From: Bog-877 sp049518775
Lineage (GTDB): Bacteria; Chloroflexota; Dormibacteria; Aeolococcales; Bog-877
Assembly (NCBI GenBank): GCA_049518775.1
Contig: JBEKRL010000002.1
Span: forward strand, 1 to 64,000
DNA length: 64,000 nt
Direction of reading: 5' to 3'
Of the stretch, positions 24,321-33,851 are shown in pieces. A model generated the notes under the pieces. That model was not told the origin of the DNA, did no database searches, and saw only the letters and a list, made by a program, of their open reading frames with translations. The first letter of the stretch is position 1; every line of letters starts with the position of its first letter. The translations under genes and the position numbers were made by a program.

Positions 24321-26222
24321 TTAGGAGACCCGGTAGTTCTCGGGATAGAGCTCGTCGAAGACTCCCTGCGGCGCCAGGCCACTCAGCTTGGTGCTGTAGA
24401 TGGTCAGTGCCTGGGGAGCATTCGGCATCCAGACCACCGGGAGCTGCTCCGCGAGGTAGTTCTCGTACTTGTCGATCGCCGCGATCTCAGCCGCCGGCGT
24501 CGGAGCCTTGGTGGTGGCCGTGATCAGAGCGTTGGCTTCCGCGCTGTAGTAGTTGCCGGTGTTGGAGCTGGCTCCGGTCTCCCAGAGCTCCTCGCCGGTG
24601 GGCAGGTAGTCGGGCGAGTAGACCCAGCCGCCGCCCCAGAAGTCCAGGTCCCAGGCGTAGCCGGGAGTGTAGGCGTTGGTGATGACATCGCCGAAAGTCT
24701 CGGGAGTCTTCACGACGGCATCGATGCCAGCCTCCTGCTTCCAGTCGGAAACCAAGGTGGTCATCTCGTCGGTGAACACGGGGCCGTTGACGATGTAGAG
24801 GAACTGGAACTGGAGCTTCTCGTTCTTGGTGATCCCAGCGCCGCACTCACCCGAGCCCGTGCCCGGGTTGGAGCAGTAGCTGGTGCCGCCCTTCACGACC
24901 GTCCACCCATTGTCCTTGAGCAGCGAGGCTGCCTTGGCCGGGTCGTAGGGGTAGACGCCGCTCTTGGAAGCCTCGAGCTTGCTGAGGAACGGGTTCTCCT
25001 TGGTGCTGGACGGGTAGGTCGGCACCGGCCCGTTGTTGACCGAGCCAATCCCACCCGTGTAGTAGTCCTTGATGATCTGCTTCTGGTTGACCAAGGACTG
25101 CATCGCCTGGCGAATGTAGAGCTGCTTGAAGAGCGGCCCAACCTGAGCGTTGCTGAAGTCGTAGGGCATGTAGTTGGTCGAGTAGATGTTCCAGGTGTTC
25201 TCCTGGAAGCCGTTGTGCTCCAGGGTCTTCAGCTGGGACCAGTCCTCCTGGGGGATGTAGCCGATCGTCAGGTCTCCGGCCTTGAGCTCGTTGAACTCAG
25301 ACTCGGGGCTGGTGAAGGGCATCTCCTCGAAGGCCTTGATATCGGGCTTGACCGGACCTGAGTAGCGGGTGTTGGGCACCAGCTTGAGGTAACCGGAGAT
25401 GTTGTACTGCGCGACCTTGAAGGGGCCGCTCACCACCTGCCACATCGGGTTGGTGGCGAAGGTGGTGCCGTCCTGGGACTCGGTGTTGATGTACTGGGCC
25501 ACTGCCAGGGCGCCGGTGGTGGCCGTCCCGGGCACGGTCTCGTCGTAGTTGCCGACCGGGGTGCTGGCCGAAGTCCGGTCCCAAGAGTGCTGCGGCATGG
25601 GGGTGATCTGGCTCAGCTCGTTGTAGGTGAACCAGGTCGGGTTGTAGGACGCGTTGAGCTGGATCACCACGCTGTAGGTGCCGGTCGCGGTGTAGCTAAC
25701 GACGTTGTCCGGGAACAGCCCGGCCACGTAGGCGCCCCACCCGGGGCCAGGTGCACTGGAGTTGCCGATGCTGGCGGCCGCGGGACTGACCACAGCCTTG
25801 AGGAGGTTGAGCCAGAAGATCACGTCCCGGGAGGTGATCGGCTGACCGTCAGACCAGATCCAGTGCTTCATGTTGATGGTGACGGTCTTGTTGTCGTTGC
25901 TGTACACCGGAGCCTCGGCCAGGCTCAGGCTGGGGTTCAGGACCGGCTTGCCGTTATTCCCGAACCAGTAGAGCGGCCGGTAGATCATCATCGAGAAGTA
26001 GTCGAGGTTGGTGGTGCTGAAGTAGCTGGCAGACACCAACGGGGAGATGTAACTGGGAGTGGCGGCGGGTGCCTCGGCCCAGGTCACGATCTTGCTCGAG
26101 GAGCCGGAGGAGGAGGAGGCGCTGGCGGTCAGGGCCCCCGAGCTCAGACCCACGACTGAGAGCGTGACCAGGGCGGCCAGCCCCGCCGTTCGCCAGAGCG
26201 GGAATGCGGAAATCTTTCTCAC
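24321..26222 (-). CDS. peptide ABC transporter substrate-binding protein 1 (SBP family 5)
   Basis: A 633-residue exported binding protein of the DppA/OppA family. Its N-terminal signal (RKISAFPLWRTAGLAALVTL) is followed by a Ser-rich stretch with no lipobox cysteine. The mature domain has PLYWFGNNGKPVLNPSL, NMKHWIWSDGQPITSRDVIF and FDELYPENYRVS at the end. It is a close paralogue of the protein at 28539-30425. The start is the GTG at 26222: the leader TGGAGGTTCAAGACAA before it is conserved in both paralogues, whereas further upstream the reading frame is not. The 292-bp gap upstream of it holds TAAGAT, a possible -10 giving it its own promoter. Confidence 0.92.
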   Translation of the reverse strand: MRKISAFPLWRTAGLAALVTLSVVGLSSGALTASASSSSGSSSKIVTWAEAPAATPSYISPLVSASYFSTTNLDYFSMMIYRPLYWFGNNGKPVLNPSLSLAEAPVYSNDNKTVTINMKHWIWSDGQPITSRDVIFWLNLLKAVVSPAAASIGNSSAPGPGWGAYVAGLFPDNVVSYTATGTYSVVIQLNASYNPTWFTYNELSQITPMPQHSWDRTSASTPVGNYDETVPGTATTGALAVAQYINTESQDGTTFATNPMWQVVSGPFKVAQYNISGYLKLVPNTRYSGPVKPDIKAFEEMPFTSPESEFNELKAGDLTIGYIPQEDWSQLKTLEHNGFQENTWNIYSTNYMPYDFSNAQVGPLFKQLYIRQAMQSLVNQKQIIKDYYTGGIGSVNNGPVPTYPSSTKENPFLSKLEASKSGVYPYDPAKAASLLKDNGWTVVKGGTSYCSNPGTGSGECGAGITKNEKLQFQFLYIVNGPVFTDEMTTLVSDWKQEAGIDAVVKTPETFGDVITNAYTPGYAWDLDFWGGGWVYSPDYLPTGEELWETGASSNTGNYYSAEANALITATTKAPTPAAEIAAIDKYENYLAEQLPVVWMPNAPQALTIYSTKLSGLAPQGVFDELYPENYRVS

Positions 26223-26514
26223 TATTGTCTTGAACCTCCATTGCCGCGGTCCAAACTCGGACATGTTGGGCGGCTAGCCACCGCTCCACCTGTGCCCGCA
26301 CGGTTGCTGTCATCTTAGGGCCGGTGGCGATCTCCCACCATCCCCCGCTGGGGTGATTCTTGGCTGTCCCAGCCACCCGGACCCAGATCCGGACCCCTTG
26401 CCCCTGGGGCAACGGCATCCCCGGTCCCGCTGAACCCCCGCTCAGTGAGCTGGGGGTCCGTCGCCGAAGGCCTCGGCGGGCCGCTTCCCTCCGGGGGCCA
26501 AGCGCCGCTCGGTC
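26223..26514. promoter_or_regulatory. intergenic leader of binding protein 1, shared with binding protein 2
   Basis: The bases next to the gene (about 26223-26265) resemble the leader of the second binding protein (about 30426-30472). Shared parts include CGAGTT and the exact run AATGGAGGTTCAAGACAA. A TAAGAT box lies further up near 26315 on the minus strand. The remainder, up to the permease stop at 26515, shows nothing recognisable. Confidence 0.45.
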
Positions 26515-27447
26515 CTAGCGCCGCTGGAGCCGGACCTCGAGGGCGTCCCGGAGGGCGTCCCCGACGAAGTTGAAGGCCATGACGATGAGCACGATGCATA
26601 TCCCGGCCGGGTAGATCAGCCACCAGTAACCCGCGTAGACATAGGCGATCCCGTTGGAGAGCTGAAGGCCCCAGTTGGTGGCCGGCGGCGCAATCCCGAA
26701 CCCGAGGAAGCTGAGGGTGGCCACCGCGACGATGGCGTCCGCCACCTGGAAGGTCACGTTCACCACGATCACTCCGATGGAGTTGGGGATGATGTGACGG
26801 AGGAGCACCCGTCGCTGGCTGCCCCCCATGACCCGCACGGCCTGCACAAACTCCCGGGTCCGGAGGGTCAGCGTCTCTCCGCGTACCAGACGGGCCGGGC
26901 CCAGCCAGGACACGAAGGCGATGGCGATGATTATCTCGGGGACGGAGACCGAGAAAATCGTCCCCAGGAGGATCAGCAGCAGCAGGAAGGGGATCGCCAG
27001 CAGGGAGTCGACGATTCTCATCATCACCGCATCGATGAGGCCACCGGCGAGTCCTGCAGCGGCCCCCCAGATGACACCGATACACACCCCCAGGATTGCG
27101 GCCGCCAGCCCCACCTCCAGCGAGGTCTGACCACCTAGCATCAGTCGGCCGAGATTGTCGAACCCGGTGTCATCGGTGCCCAGAAGGTGGGCCAGACTGG
27201 GTCCCTGATCCTTGATGTTGGGGTTGGTAAACGCCTGCTGGGTGTGGTAGAGCAGAGGCCCCACAAACGAGAAGAGAACGAAGAAGACGATCAGCCCCAG
27301 CCCGATGATGGCCAGCTTGTTCTCCATGAAGACCGCCAGGGTCATCCGCCAGATGCTGGCGCCCTGGTAGGCCTCGCCCCCCTCGGGAGTGGTGACCGGG
27401 AGGTCGTCTGGCGTGGCGTCGAGCCCCGCGCCGAATCCCACGCTCAT
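26515..27447 (-). CDS. peptide ABC transporter permease (DppC/OppC type)
   Basis: A 310-residue inner-membrane subunit. The N-terminal cytoplasmic stretch precedes a first helix (LAIIGLGLIVFFVLFSFVG). An extracytoplasmic segment with LLGTDDTGFDNLGRLMLGG, the OppC signature, follows. The BPD-transport domain has five more helices, and the EAA coupling loop is seen in EFVQAVRVMGGSQRRVLLRHIIPN. Its stop is 292 bp from binding protein 1, and its start is 47 bp after the DppB-type permease, so the two permeases are co-transcribed. Confidence 0.94.
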   Translation of the reverse strand: MSVGFGAGLDATPDDLPVTTPEGGEAYQGASIWRMTLAVFMENKLAIIGLGLIVFFVLFSFVGPLLYHTQQAFTNPNIKDQGPSLAHLLGTDDTGFDNLGRLMLGGQTSLEVGLAAAILGVCIGVIWGAAAGLAGGLIDAVMMRIVDSLLAIPFLLLLILLGTIFSVSVPEIIIAIAFVSWLGPARLVRGETLTLRTREFVQAVRVMGGSQRRVLLRHIIPNSIGVIVVNVTFQVADAIVAVATLSFLGFGIAPPATNWGLQLSNGIAYVYAGYWWLIYPAGICIVLIVMAFNFVGDALRDALEVRLQRR

Positions 27448-27494
27448 CTCAGATGAAGCTCCGGGGATGTGCCGGGCCCGTTGCCCAGGCCAGC

Positions 27495-28436
27495 TCAGAC
27501 ATAGCGAATCCTCGGGTCAGCGACCGCGTAGAGGATGTCGGCCACCAGCGATCCCAGGACGGTGGCAATCGCAATCACCAGGGTCACGCCGAGGAGAACC
27601 GGGAAGTCGTCATTCTGGGCGGAGAGGAAGAAGAGGTACCCCATGCCCGGGTAGTTGAAGACGGTCTCGGTCACCACCGCCCCGGCGACGACCCCCGGGA
27701 TGCTCAGGCCGACCAGGGTCAACACCGGGATCAGGGCGTTGCGCAAGACGTGCCTGAAGAGGACCCGTCGATTGGAGACACCCTTGGACTTGGCGGTCCG
27801 CACATAGTCCTGAACCAGGTTGTCCAGCATCGAGCTCCGCATGTACCTGCTGAACAGGGCCAAGGTCACCAGGGTCAGGGTCGCCACCGGCAGAATCAGC
27901 GCGTTGAGCTGTGAGAACAGGCTCGCCGAGGCCTGGGGGGCCTCCGGAGGAAGCCAGCCCAGGGTGGCGCTGAAGATGATGATCAGGATGATGCCGAGCC
28001 AGAAGGTGGGCATGGAGTAGAAGATGAAGGCCAGCCCGGTCAGGGTGTAGTCGTCCGGCCTGTTGCGCCGGACCGCCTGGAACATCCCCAAGGGGATGGC
28101 CAGCACCAGCGCCAGCACCAGCGAGCTGCCGACCAGCAGCAGCGAGTTCGGGATCCGCGCCGCCAGCAGCGAGGAGACCGTCGCCGTCTGCCGGTAGGAG
28201 AACCCCAGGTTGAAGTGGGCGAGGTTCCAGAGCCAGAGCAGGTACTGCACCGGCAGTGGCTTGTTGAGGCCCAACTGCCGGGTCAGCGAGGCGACATCGG
28301 CCTTGCTGGCCCTCGGGCCCAGAATGGCCCGGACCGGGTTGCCGGGCAGCATGTGGAGAAGGATGAAGGTGATGATCGTCACGCCGATGATCACCACCAG
28401 CGCCTGAAGGACCCGCCGGATGAGGTAGCCGATCAT
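27495..28436 (-). CDS. peptide ABC transporter permease (DppB/OppB type)
   Basis: A 313-residue permease with the DppB start (IGYLIRRVLQALVVIIGVTI), HMLPGNPVRAILGPRAS, and a first outer loop of about 60 residues. The transport domain has the EAA loop QDYVRTAKSKGVSNRRVLFRH and a C-terminal end ILYAVADPRIRYV, all standard for the family. It forms the translocation pore with the DppC-type protein encoded just downstream. Between it and the upstream binding protein 2 lies a hairpin at 28489-28516. Confidence 0.94.
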   Translation of the reverse strand: MIGYLIRRVLQALVVIIGVTIITFILLHMLPGNPVRAILGPRASKADVASLTRQLGLNKPLPVQYLLWLWNLAHFNLGFSYRQTATVSSLLAARIPNSLLLVGSSLVLALVLAIPLGMFQAVRRNRPDDYTLTGLAFIFYSMPTFWLGIILIIIFSATLGWLPPEAPQASASLFSQLNALILPVATLTLVTLALFSRYMRSSMLDNLVQDYVRTAKSKGVSNRRVLFRHVLRNALIPVLTLVGLSIPGVVAGAVVTETVFNYPGMGYLFFLSAQNDDFPVLLGVTLVIAIATVLGSLVADILYAVADPRIRYV

Positions 28437-28488
28437 CTCAGTTCACCCTAACGTCATCGATCCTACCGCCGGCCGATTCAGTTGGCAA

Positions 28489-28516
28489 GCGGGGCCCAGC
28501 TGACGCCGGGCCCCGC
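28489..28516 (-). terminator. hairpin between binding protein 2 and the permease genes
   Basis: A 9-bp stem, GCGGGGCCC / GGGCCCCGC, with a 10-nt loop, just after the stop of the second binding-protein gene. Placed inside the operon, it could attenuate transcription so that binding protein is made in excess over permease, as in many importers, or stabilise the upstream mRNA end. Confidence 0.5.
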
Positions 28517-28538
28517 GTCGTTCCCGTCGAGCTGCCGC

Positions 28539-30425
28539 TTAGGAGATTCGGTATACCTCGGGATAGAGCTCATCGAAGATTCCCTGGGGCACGAGACCGG
28601 CCAGCTTGCGGCTGTAGAGGGTCAGGGCCTGGGGCGCGTTCGGCATCCAGAGCACCGGAAGCTGCTCCGCCAGGTAGTTCTCATACTTGTCGATCGCCTT
28701 GATCTCCGCCACCGGGTTCGGTGCCGTGGTGGTGGCCTTGATCAGAGCGTTGGCCTCCGCGCTGTCGTAGTTGCCACTGTTGGAGCTGGCCCCGTACTCC
28801 CAGAGCTCTTCGCCGGTGGGCAGGTAGTCCGGAGCATAGATCCAGCCAGCCCCCCAGTTGTCCAGCTCCCAAGCGTTGCCGGGAGTGTAGGCGTTGGTGA
28901 CCACGTCGGCGAAGGTCTCCGGGGTCCTCACGGTGGCCTCGATGCCAGCCTGCTGCTTCCAACCGGAAACCAGGGTGGTCATCTCATCGGTGAAGACGGG
29001 ACCGAGGGAGGCGTAGAGGAAGGTGAACTGGAGCTTCTCTCCCTGGGTGATCCCTGCGCCGCACTCACCCGAGCCGGTGCCGGGCTTGGAGCAGTAGCTG
29101 GCGCCGCCCTTGACGACCGTCCACCCGTTGTCCTTGAGCAGCGAGGCTGCCTTGGCCGGGTCGTAGGGGTAGACGCCGTTCTGGTTGGCCTCGAACTTGG
29201 TGAGGAAGGGGTTGTCCGAGGTGTTCGGTACCGGCCCGTTGTTGACCTTGCCAGTCCCGCCCGCGTAGTAGTCCTTGATGATCTGCTTCTGGTCCACCAA
29301 GGACTGGATCGCCTGGCGGATGTAGAGCTGCTTGAACAGCGGACCCGCCTGAGCGTTGCTGAAGTCGTAGGGCATGTAGTTGGTCGAGTAGATGTCCCAG
29401 TAGTTGGCCTTGTAGCCGCTGCGCTCCAGGGTCTTCAGCTGCGCGTAGTCCTCCTGGGGCAGGTAGCCGATCGTCAGGTCTCCCGCCTTGAGCTCGTTGA
29501 ACTCAGACTCGGGGCTGGTGAAGGGCATCTCCTCGAAGGCCTTGATGTCGGGCTTGACCGGACCCGAGTAGCGGGTGTTGGGGACCAACTTGACATAGCC
29601 GGAGATGTTGTACTGGGAGATCTTGAAGGGACCGCTCACCACCTGCCACATCGGGTTGGTGGCGTAGGTGGTGGTGTTCTGGGACTCGGAGTTGATGTAC
29701 TGGGCCACCGCCAGCGCGCCAGTGGTGGCCGTCCCGGGCACGGTCTCGTCGTAGTTGCCAATCGGGCTGCTGGCCGAGGTCCGGTCCCAAGAGTGCTGCG
29801 GGATGGGGGTGATCTGGCTGAGCTCGTTGTAGGTGAACCAGGTCGGGTTGTAGGACGCGTTGAGCTGCATCACCACGGTGTAGGTACCGGTGACGCTGTA
29901 GCTCACGACGTTGTCCGGGAACAGGCCCGGCACGTAGGCCCCCCAGCTGGGCCCAGGTGCATTGGAGTTGCCGATGTTGCTGGCCGCGGGACTGACCGAC
30001 GCCTTGAGGACGTTCATCCAGAAGACGACATCCCGGGCCGTGATCGGCTGGCCGTCGGACCAGACCCAGTGCTTCATGTTGATGGTGACGGTCTTGTTGT
30101 CGTTGCTGTACACCGGAGCTGCGGCCAGGCTCAGGCTCGCATTCAGGACCGGCTTGCCGTTATCCCCGAACCAGTAGAGAGGCCTGTAGATGATCTCCGA
30201 GAACTGGGAGAGGTTGCTGGTGGTGAAGTAGGTGGCTCCCGTGACCGGCGAGATGTAGTTGGGGCCGGAGTTAGGGGCCTCGGCCCAGGTCACGATCTTG
30301 CTCGAAGAGGTGGACGTGGCGGCATTGGCGGTCAGAGCCCCGGAGCCCAGACCCACCACGGAGAGGACGACCAAGCTGGCCAGCCCCGCCGTTCGCCAGA
30401 GCGGGAGAGTCGAAATCCTTCTCAC
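28539..30425 (-). CDS. peptide ABC transporter substrate-binding protein 2 (SBP family 5)
   Basis: A 628-residue binding protein, collinear and strongly similar to binding protein 1 along its whole length: signal RRISTLPLWRTAGLASLVVL, then PLYWFGDNGKPVLNASL, NMKHWVWSDGQPITARDVVF and FDELYPEVYRIS at the end. Differences cluster in the segment after the signal peptide, in about five residues missing near 385, and in scattered surface positions, suggesting different ligand preference. The GTG start lies behind the same leader as its paralogue. It is the first gene of the permease operon and directly follows, on the same strand, the NarL-type response regulator gene. Confidence 0.93.
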   Translation of the reverse strand: MRRISTLPLWRTAGLASLVVLSVVGLGSGALTANAATSTSSSKIVTWAEAPNSGPNYISPVTGATYFTTSNLSQFSEIIYRPLYWFGDNGKPVLNASLSLAAAPVYSNDNKTVTINMKHWVWSDGQPITARDVVFWMNVLKASVSPAASNIGNSNAPGPSWGAYVPGLFPDNVVSYSVTGTYTVVMQLNASYNPTWFTYNELSQITPIPQHSWDRTSASSPIGNYDETVPGTATTGALAVAQYINSESQNTTTYATNPMWQVVSGPFKISQYNISGYVKLVPNTRYSGPVKPDIKAFEEMPFTSPESEFNELKAGDLTIGYLPQEDYAQLKTLERSGYKANYWDIYSTNYMPYDFSNAQAGPLFKQLYIRQAIQSLVDQKQIIKDYYAGGTGKVNNGPVPNTSDNPFLTKFEANQNGVYPYDPAKAASLLKDNGWTVVKGGASYCSKPGTGSGECGAGITQGEKLQFTFLYASLGPVFTDEMTTLVSGWKQQAGIEATVRTPETFADVVTNAYTPGNAWELDNWGAGWIYAPDYLPTGEELWEYGASSNSGNYDSAEANALIKATTTAPNPVAEIKAIDKYENYLAEQLPVLWMPNAPQALTLYSRKLAGLVPQGIFDELYPEVYRIS

Positions 30426-30541
30426 TGTTGTCTTGAACCTCCATTACCACGTTCCGGAACTCGGACGTGCTGTCGGGCTGTCCGCCACACCACGTCTGCC
30501 CCAAGGGTTCCGGGCATGTTAGGCGCTAGTCTAAGCGCGTG

Positions 30542-31171
30542 TCATCCCTCATGGGGGTGATTTGCGGTCTTGCCTGCCTCTGAGCTGGAGATCAGGCCCT
30601 GTCGCCAGCCCCTCAGGACCGCTCCCGCACGATCGCTGGCTCCGAGCTTGCCGAAGAGGTGGCTGACGTGGGTCTTGACAGTGTTCTCGCTGATGCAGAG
30701 GGCCACGGCGATCTCCTGATTGGACATCTCCCGGGCCATGCACTCCAGGACCTCGAGCTCTCGGGGACTGATCGGGTCAGACTCCGAGCCGGACTCCATC
30801 ATCGACTCACCGGCCGCCACCCGGCGGATGGTGTCGGTGAGCTGGTCCCGGCTGACGTCCTTGAGCAGGTAGCCGCTGGCTCCCGCTCGAGAACTGAGGT
30901 TCAGGTAGTTCTCGTGGCCAAAGGTGGTCAGGATCACCACCTTGGCGGAGGGCAGCCGGTCACGGAGCAGCCTGAGCGCCGCGATGCCGTCCATGCCGCG
31001 CATCTGCACGTCCATGAGGACCACGTCGGGCCTAGTGGCCATCGCCAGCTCGACTGCAGCCTCCCCGTCGGCGACGTCACCCACCACCTCCAGGTCGACT
31101 TCCGCCTCCAGCATGGCGCAGATGCCCTCCCGGACCACCGGGTGGTCGTCGGCCACCAGGACCCGGATCAT
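30542..31171 (-). CDS. NarL/LuxR-family response regulator
   Basis: A 209-residue two-component regulator. The receiver has ADDHPVVREGICAML, Asp54 in VVLMDVQMRGMDG and Lys in GYLLKDVSRDQL. The DNA-binding helix-turn-helix near 135-195 has the LuxR signature (ISPRELEVLECMAREMSNQE, TVKTHVSHLFGKLGA). Its start overlaps the kinase stop by 4 bp, so both are made from one message. Lying 116 bp upstream of the second binding-protein gene on the same strand, it may regulate the transporter, which is inference from position. Confidence 0.95.
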   Translation of the reverse strand: MIRVLVADDHPVVREGICAMLEAEVDLEVVGDVADGEAAVELAMATRPDVVLMDVQMRGMDGIAALRLLRDRLPSAKVVILTTFGHENYLNLSSRAGASGYLLKDVSRDQLTDTIRRVAAGESMMESGSESDPISPRELEVLECMAREMSNQEIAVALCISENTVKTHVSHLFGKLGASDRAGAVLRGWRQGLISSSEAGKTANHPHEG

Positions 31172-33735
31172 CCCAGTGCCCCGGTCGGAGCCGGTGCCTC
31201 AGCAGGGAGCGTGAGGATTACTCGGGTGCCCTCTCCGGGTCGGCTCACGACCTCCAGGCTCCCCCCGCAGGCGGCGGCCCGTTCCCCCATCGAAGTGATG
31301 CCGAAGGCACCCGGGCGAGATGGGGCCGACTGATCGAATCCGGTCCCGTCGTCCCGTACCTCCAGGCACAGGTCGGAGCCGTCGCTGCTGGCGGTCACCC
31401 TTATGTTGCTCGGCCGACCGTGTTGGAGGGCGTTGGCGACCGCTTCCTGCACCACCCTGAAGGCCGCCACCTCGGCCGGCGACGAGATGGTCGGGAGCCG
31501 GCCCCGCACCTCCAGGGTGCCGGTGACCGAGGACCGCCTTTGGACCCGGTCCAGCTCCTCCCGGATGGCGGCCAGCAGATCGGTTCTCTGAAGGGCCTGG
31601 GGCCGGAGATCCCAGACCGAGCGGCGGGCCTCCTGCAGGCTGGAGCGGGCGAGGTCGGTGGCCTGGGTCACGGCTTGCCGGGCTCGCTCCGGCTCCCGGA
31701 GGAGCCAGGCCTCAGCGGCCTGGAGCTGGACCACGATCCCCGTCAGTCCCTGGGCCAGAGTGTCATGGATCTCTCGGGCGATCCGGTTGCGCTCGTTCAG
31801 GGTGGCCATCTCCTGGGTGTCGGCGAAGAGCTGGGCGTTGCGCAGGGCCAGCGCCAGCTGGCCTCCGACGACCTCCAGCATCTCGACCTGGCGCTCCCCG
31901 GGGACCCCGCCCTGACGCAGGACCAGGTAGCCCACACTGGTGCCGGTGACCAGCAGCGGGACCACCACCAGATCGCCGAGCTGAACCGCCGTGGCCGGGG
32001 TCTGGCCGAGATCCTGCAGCGCCAGCGCCAGTTCTGCACTCCCATGCAGGGAGTCGTCGCCATCCGCGGCTCGGCCCACCAGGCGGATGCCGTTCGGAGC
32101 GGTGCCATCCAGGAGATAGACCGAGACCTCCTGCACGTCCCAGAGCTGGCGAAGCCGGTCGGCCGCCGCAGTCGCGACGTCAGAGAGCACCAGCGACCGG
32201 CTCAGGTCGGCGCTGACCGAGTTGAGTGTCGCCAGCTCTTCGTTGCGCTGCCGGAGCTCGGAGGTCCGCTCCTCGACCCGCTGCTCCAGGTGGTGGTGGG
32301 CGGCATCGATCAGCTCACGCTGCCGGGAGAGCCGCGTCCGCATTCTCTCGAGGGCCATCTGCAGGGCTCCGATCTCGTCGCCGGGCCCCGGGGTCACCGA
32401 CACCGGGGTCTCCAGGTCGCCGGCGGCGATCCGGCGCGAGGCCCCGGTGAGGTCGGAAAGTGGATTGATGAGCCGGCGGCTGAGGATATTGGTGATGACT
32501 ACCGCCAGGAAGGCCAGTGCTACCAGGACCGGGAGCAGCAGGGCGGTCACCCCGACCAGGCCGCGGGTGATGGTCTGCGAGAAGCCGACCACGCTGCCGT
32601 CGATTCCGGAGACCGGGACTCCGACACCCAGGCTCCACTGGCTGGCCGGCAGGGGGCTGTAGAAGACCGCGACCGGCTCCCCGGCGAGGTTGATGGTCTG
32701 CTCTCCCGCCAGCCCCAGCCGCATCTCGTTCCCCACCGACAGCCAGGGGCTGTTCTGCGACACCAGGTTCACCGCGGCGGCCTGTTTCTGCTTGGGGCCC
32801 AGGCCGAGGTCCGCAGCGGCGCCTGGCGAGTGACTGAGGACCACCCCGTCACTGCTGAGCAGGAAGCTGTAGCCTCCCTCAGAGTGGCCGGGAGCTCCGG
32901 CCAAGAAGGTGGCGACCAGGTTCTTGACCGTGATGTTGGCGCCCACCCAGAACGGGGTCCCGTTGCTGGAGACGGTCTCGGTGGCCACCGTCACCGTCGG
33001 CCCGCCGGAGGCCTCGTTCTCATAGACCGGCGTCCACACGACCGCCTGGGCCGACTGGGGGAGCAGGTGGCGCCAGCGGGGGCTGTCGAGGGCCGATGTC
33101 TGCCGCTTCACGGCAGCCTGGTAGGCACTGGCCGGGGGCGAGAGCTGGCTGACGGTGGCCTCCTGGGCGCTGGCGATGGCCGAGGAGGGAGCCACCGCTA
33201 TCAGGCCGCTGTCGGGCAGCTGGACCCAGACGTCAGCCACCTCGGGGTGGAGGTCGAAGACCAGCGCCAACTGGCTCCCCAGCGACCTCAGGGCGAGGAC
33301 CTGGGAGCCCGGCTGGCTGGCTTCGGCGCCAGGACCGTAGATCGAGATCCCAGCCGACTCACTGGCTGCCGGGCTCCGGGCTGGGGGCTGGGCCAGCACC
33401 GCGCCGGTGGCCTGGCTGAGCAGCGCGACCTCGTCCTGGACCGATTCCAGTTCGTCGTTGATCACCAGGGCCTTGCTGTGGACCAGATCCTGCAGGTGGG
33501 CGTCCTGACTGGCCTCCAGCTTGGAGTTGGCGGTCTTCAGAGCGCCGCTGTTGAGACCGGAGAGGGCCGCCAGACCGGCCAGGCTGAAGATGGCCAGCGG
33601 GATGACCGAGACGGCGAGCATGGCCACCAGGATCCGACGCCGCACACTGAGGAGCTGCCAGCGACCGATCCGACCGATCAGACGCCGGATCCGGCCCGTC
33701 GAGGGCCAGCCGGAGTGGGCTCGTTGTCGTGGCAT
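31168..33735 (-). CDS. NarX-type sensor histidine kinase (Cache-HAMP-GAF-HisKA_3-HATPase)
   Basis: An 855-residue membrane kinase. A basic N-terminus is followed by helix 1 (about 33-58), a large exported Cache-like sensor (about 60-385), helix 2 (about 395-420), HAMP (about 420-475) and a coiled coil. A GAF domain (about 515-645) precedes the HisKA_3 dimerisation domain with phospho-acceptor His657 (IAREIHDTLAQG). The ATPase has RVVQEAVANALQHG, DDGTGFD and FGITSMGERA. The complete Cache domain suggests sensing of a small solute outside the cell, plausibly related to the neighbouring peptide importer. The partner regulator overlaps it by 4 bp. Confidence 0.94.
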   Translation of the reverse strand: MPRQRAHSGWPSTGRIRRLIGRIGRWQLLSVRRRILVAMLAVSVIPLAIFSLAGLAALSGLNSGALKTANSKLEASQDAHLQDLVHSKALVINDELESVQDEVALLSQATGAVLAQPPARSPAASESAGISIYGPGAEASQPGSQVLALRSLGSQLALVFDLHPEVADVWVQLPDSGLIAVAPSSAIASAQEATVSQLSPPASAYQAAVKRQTSALDSPRWRHLLPQSAQAVVWTPVYENEASGGPTVTVATETVSSNGTPFWVGANITVKNLVATFLAGAPGHSEGGYSFLLSSDGVVLSHSPGAAADLGLGPKQKQAAAVNLVSQNSPWLSVGNEMRLGLAGEQTINLAGEPVAVFYSPLPASQWSLGVGVPVSGIDGSVVGFSQTITRGLVGVTALLLPVLVALAFLAVVITNILSRRLINPLSDLTGASRRIAAGDLETPVSVTPGPGDEIGALQMALERMRTRLSRQRELIDAAHHHLEQRVEERTSELRQRNEELATLNSVSADLSRSLVLSDVATAAADRLRQLWDVQEVSVYLLDGTAPNGIRLVGRAADGDDSLHGSAELALALQDLGQTPATAVQLGDLVVVPLLVTGTSVGYLVLRQGGVPGERQVEMLEVVGGQLALALRNAQLFADTQEMATLNERNRIAREIHDTLAQGLTGIVVQLQAAEAWLLREPERARQAVTQATDLARSSLQEARRSVWDLRPQALQRTDLLAAIREELDRVQRRSSVTGTLEVRGRLPTISSPAEVAAFRVVQEAVANALQHGRPSNIRVTASSDGSDLCLEVRDDGTGFDQSAPSRPGAFGITSMGERAAACGGSLEVVSRPGEGTRVILTLPAEAPAPTGALG

Positions 33736-33851
33736 GGCTTACCCGGGACGTCGAGGAAGGTTCGGGCCGCCCATGGTACACGCTCCTGAATTGCCCCGGG
33801 CGGGGCGCTCGCCCCGACCCAGTCCGGTCGGGATCAGCTAAACAGTAGATT

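Noticed and set aside
28482..30560. A 692-codon open frame on the plus strand
   Set aside because: Antisense to the second binding protein gene. A similar frame occurs opposite the paralogous gene because the coding strand is conserved, not because the antisense product is.
31420..33789. A 789-codon open frame on the plus strand
   Set aside because: Antisense shadow of the histidine kinase, with no motifs and no ribosome site.
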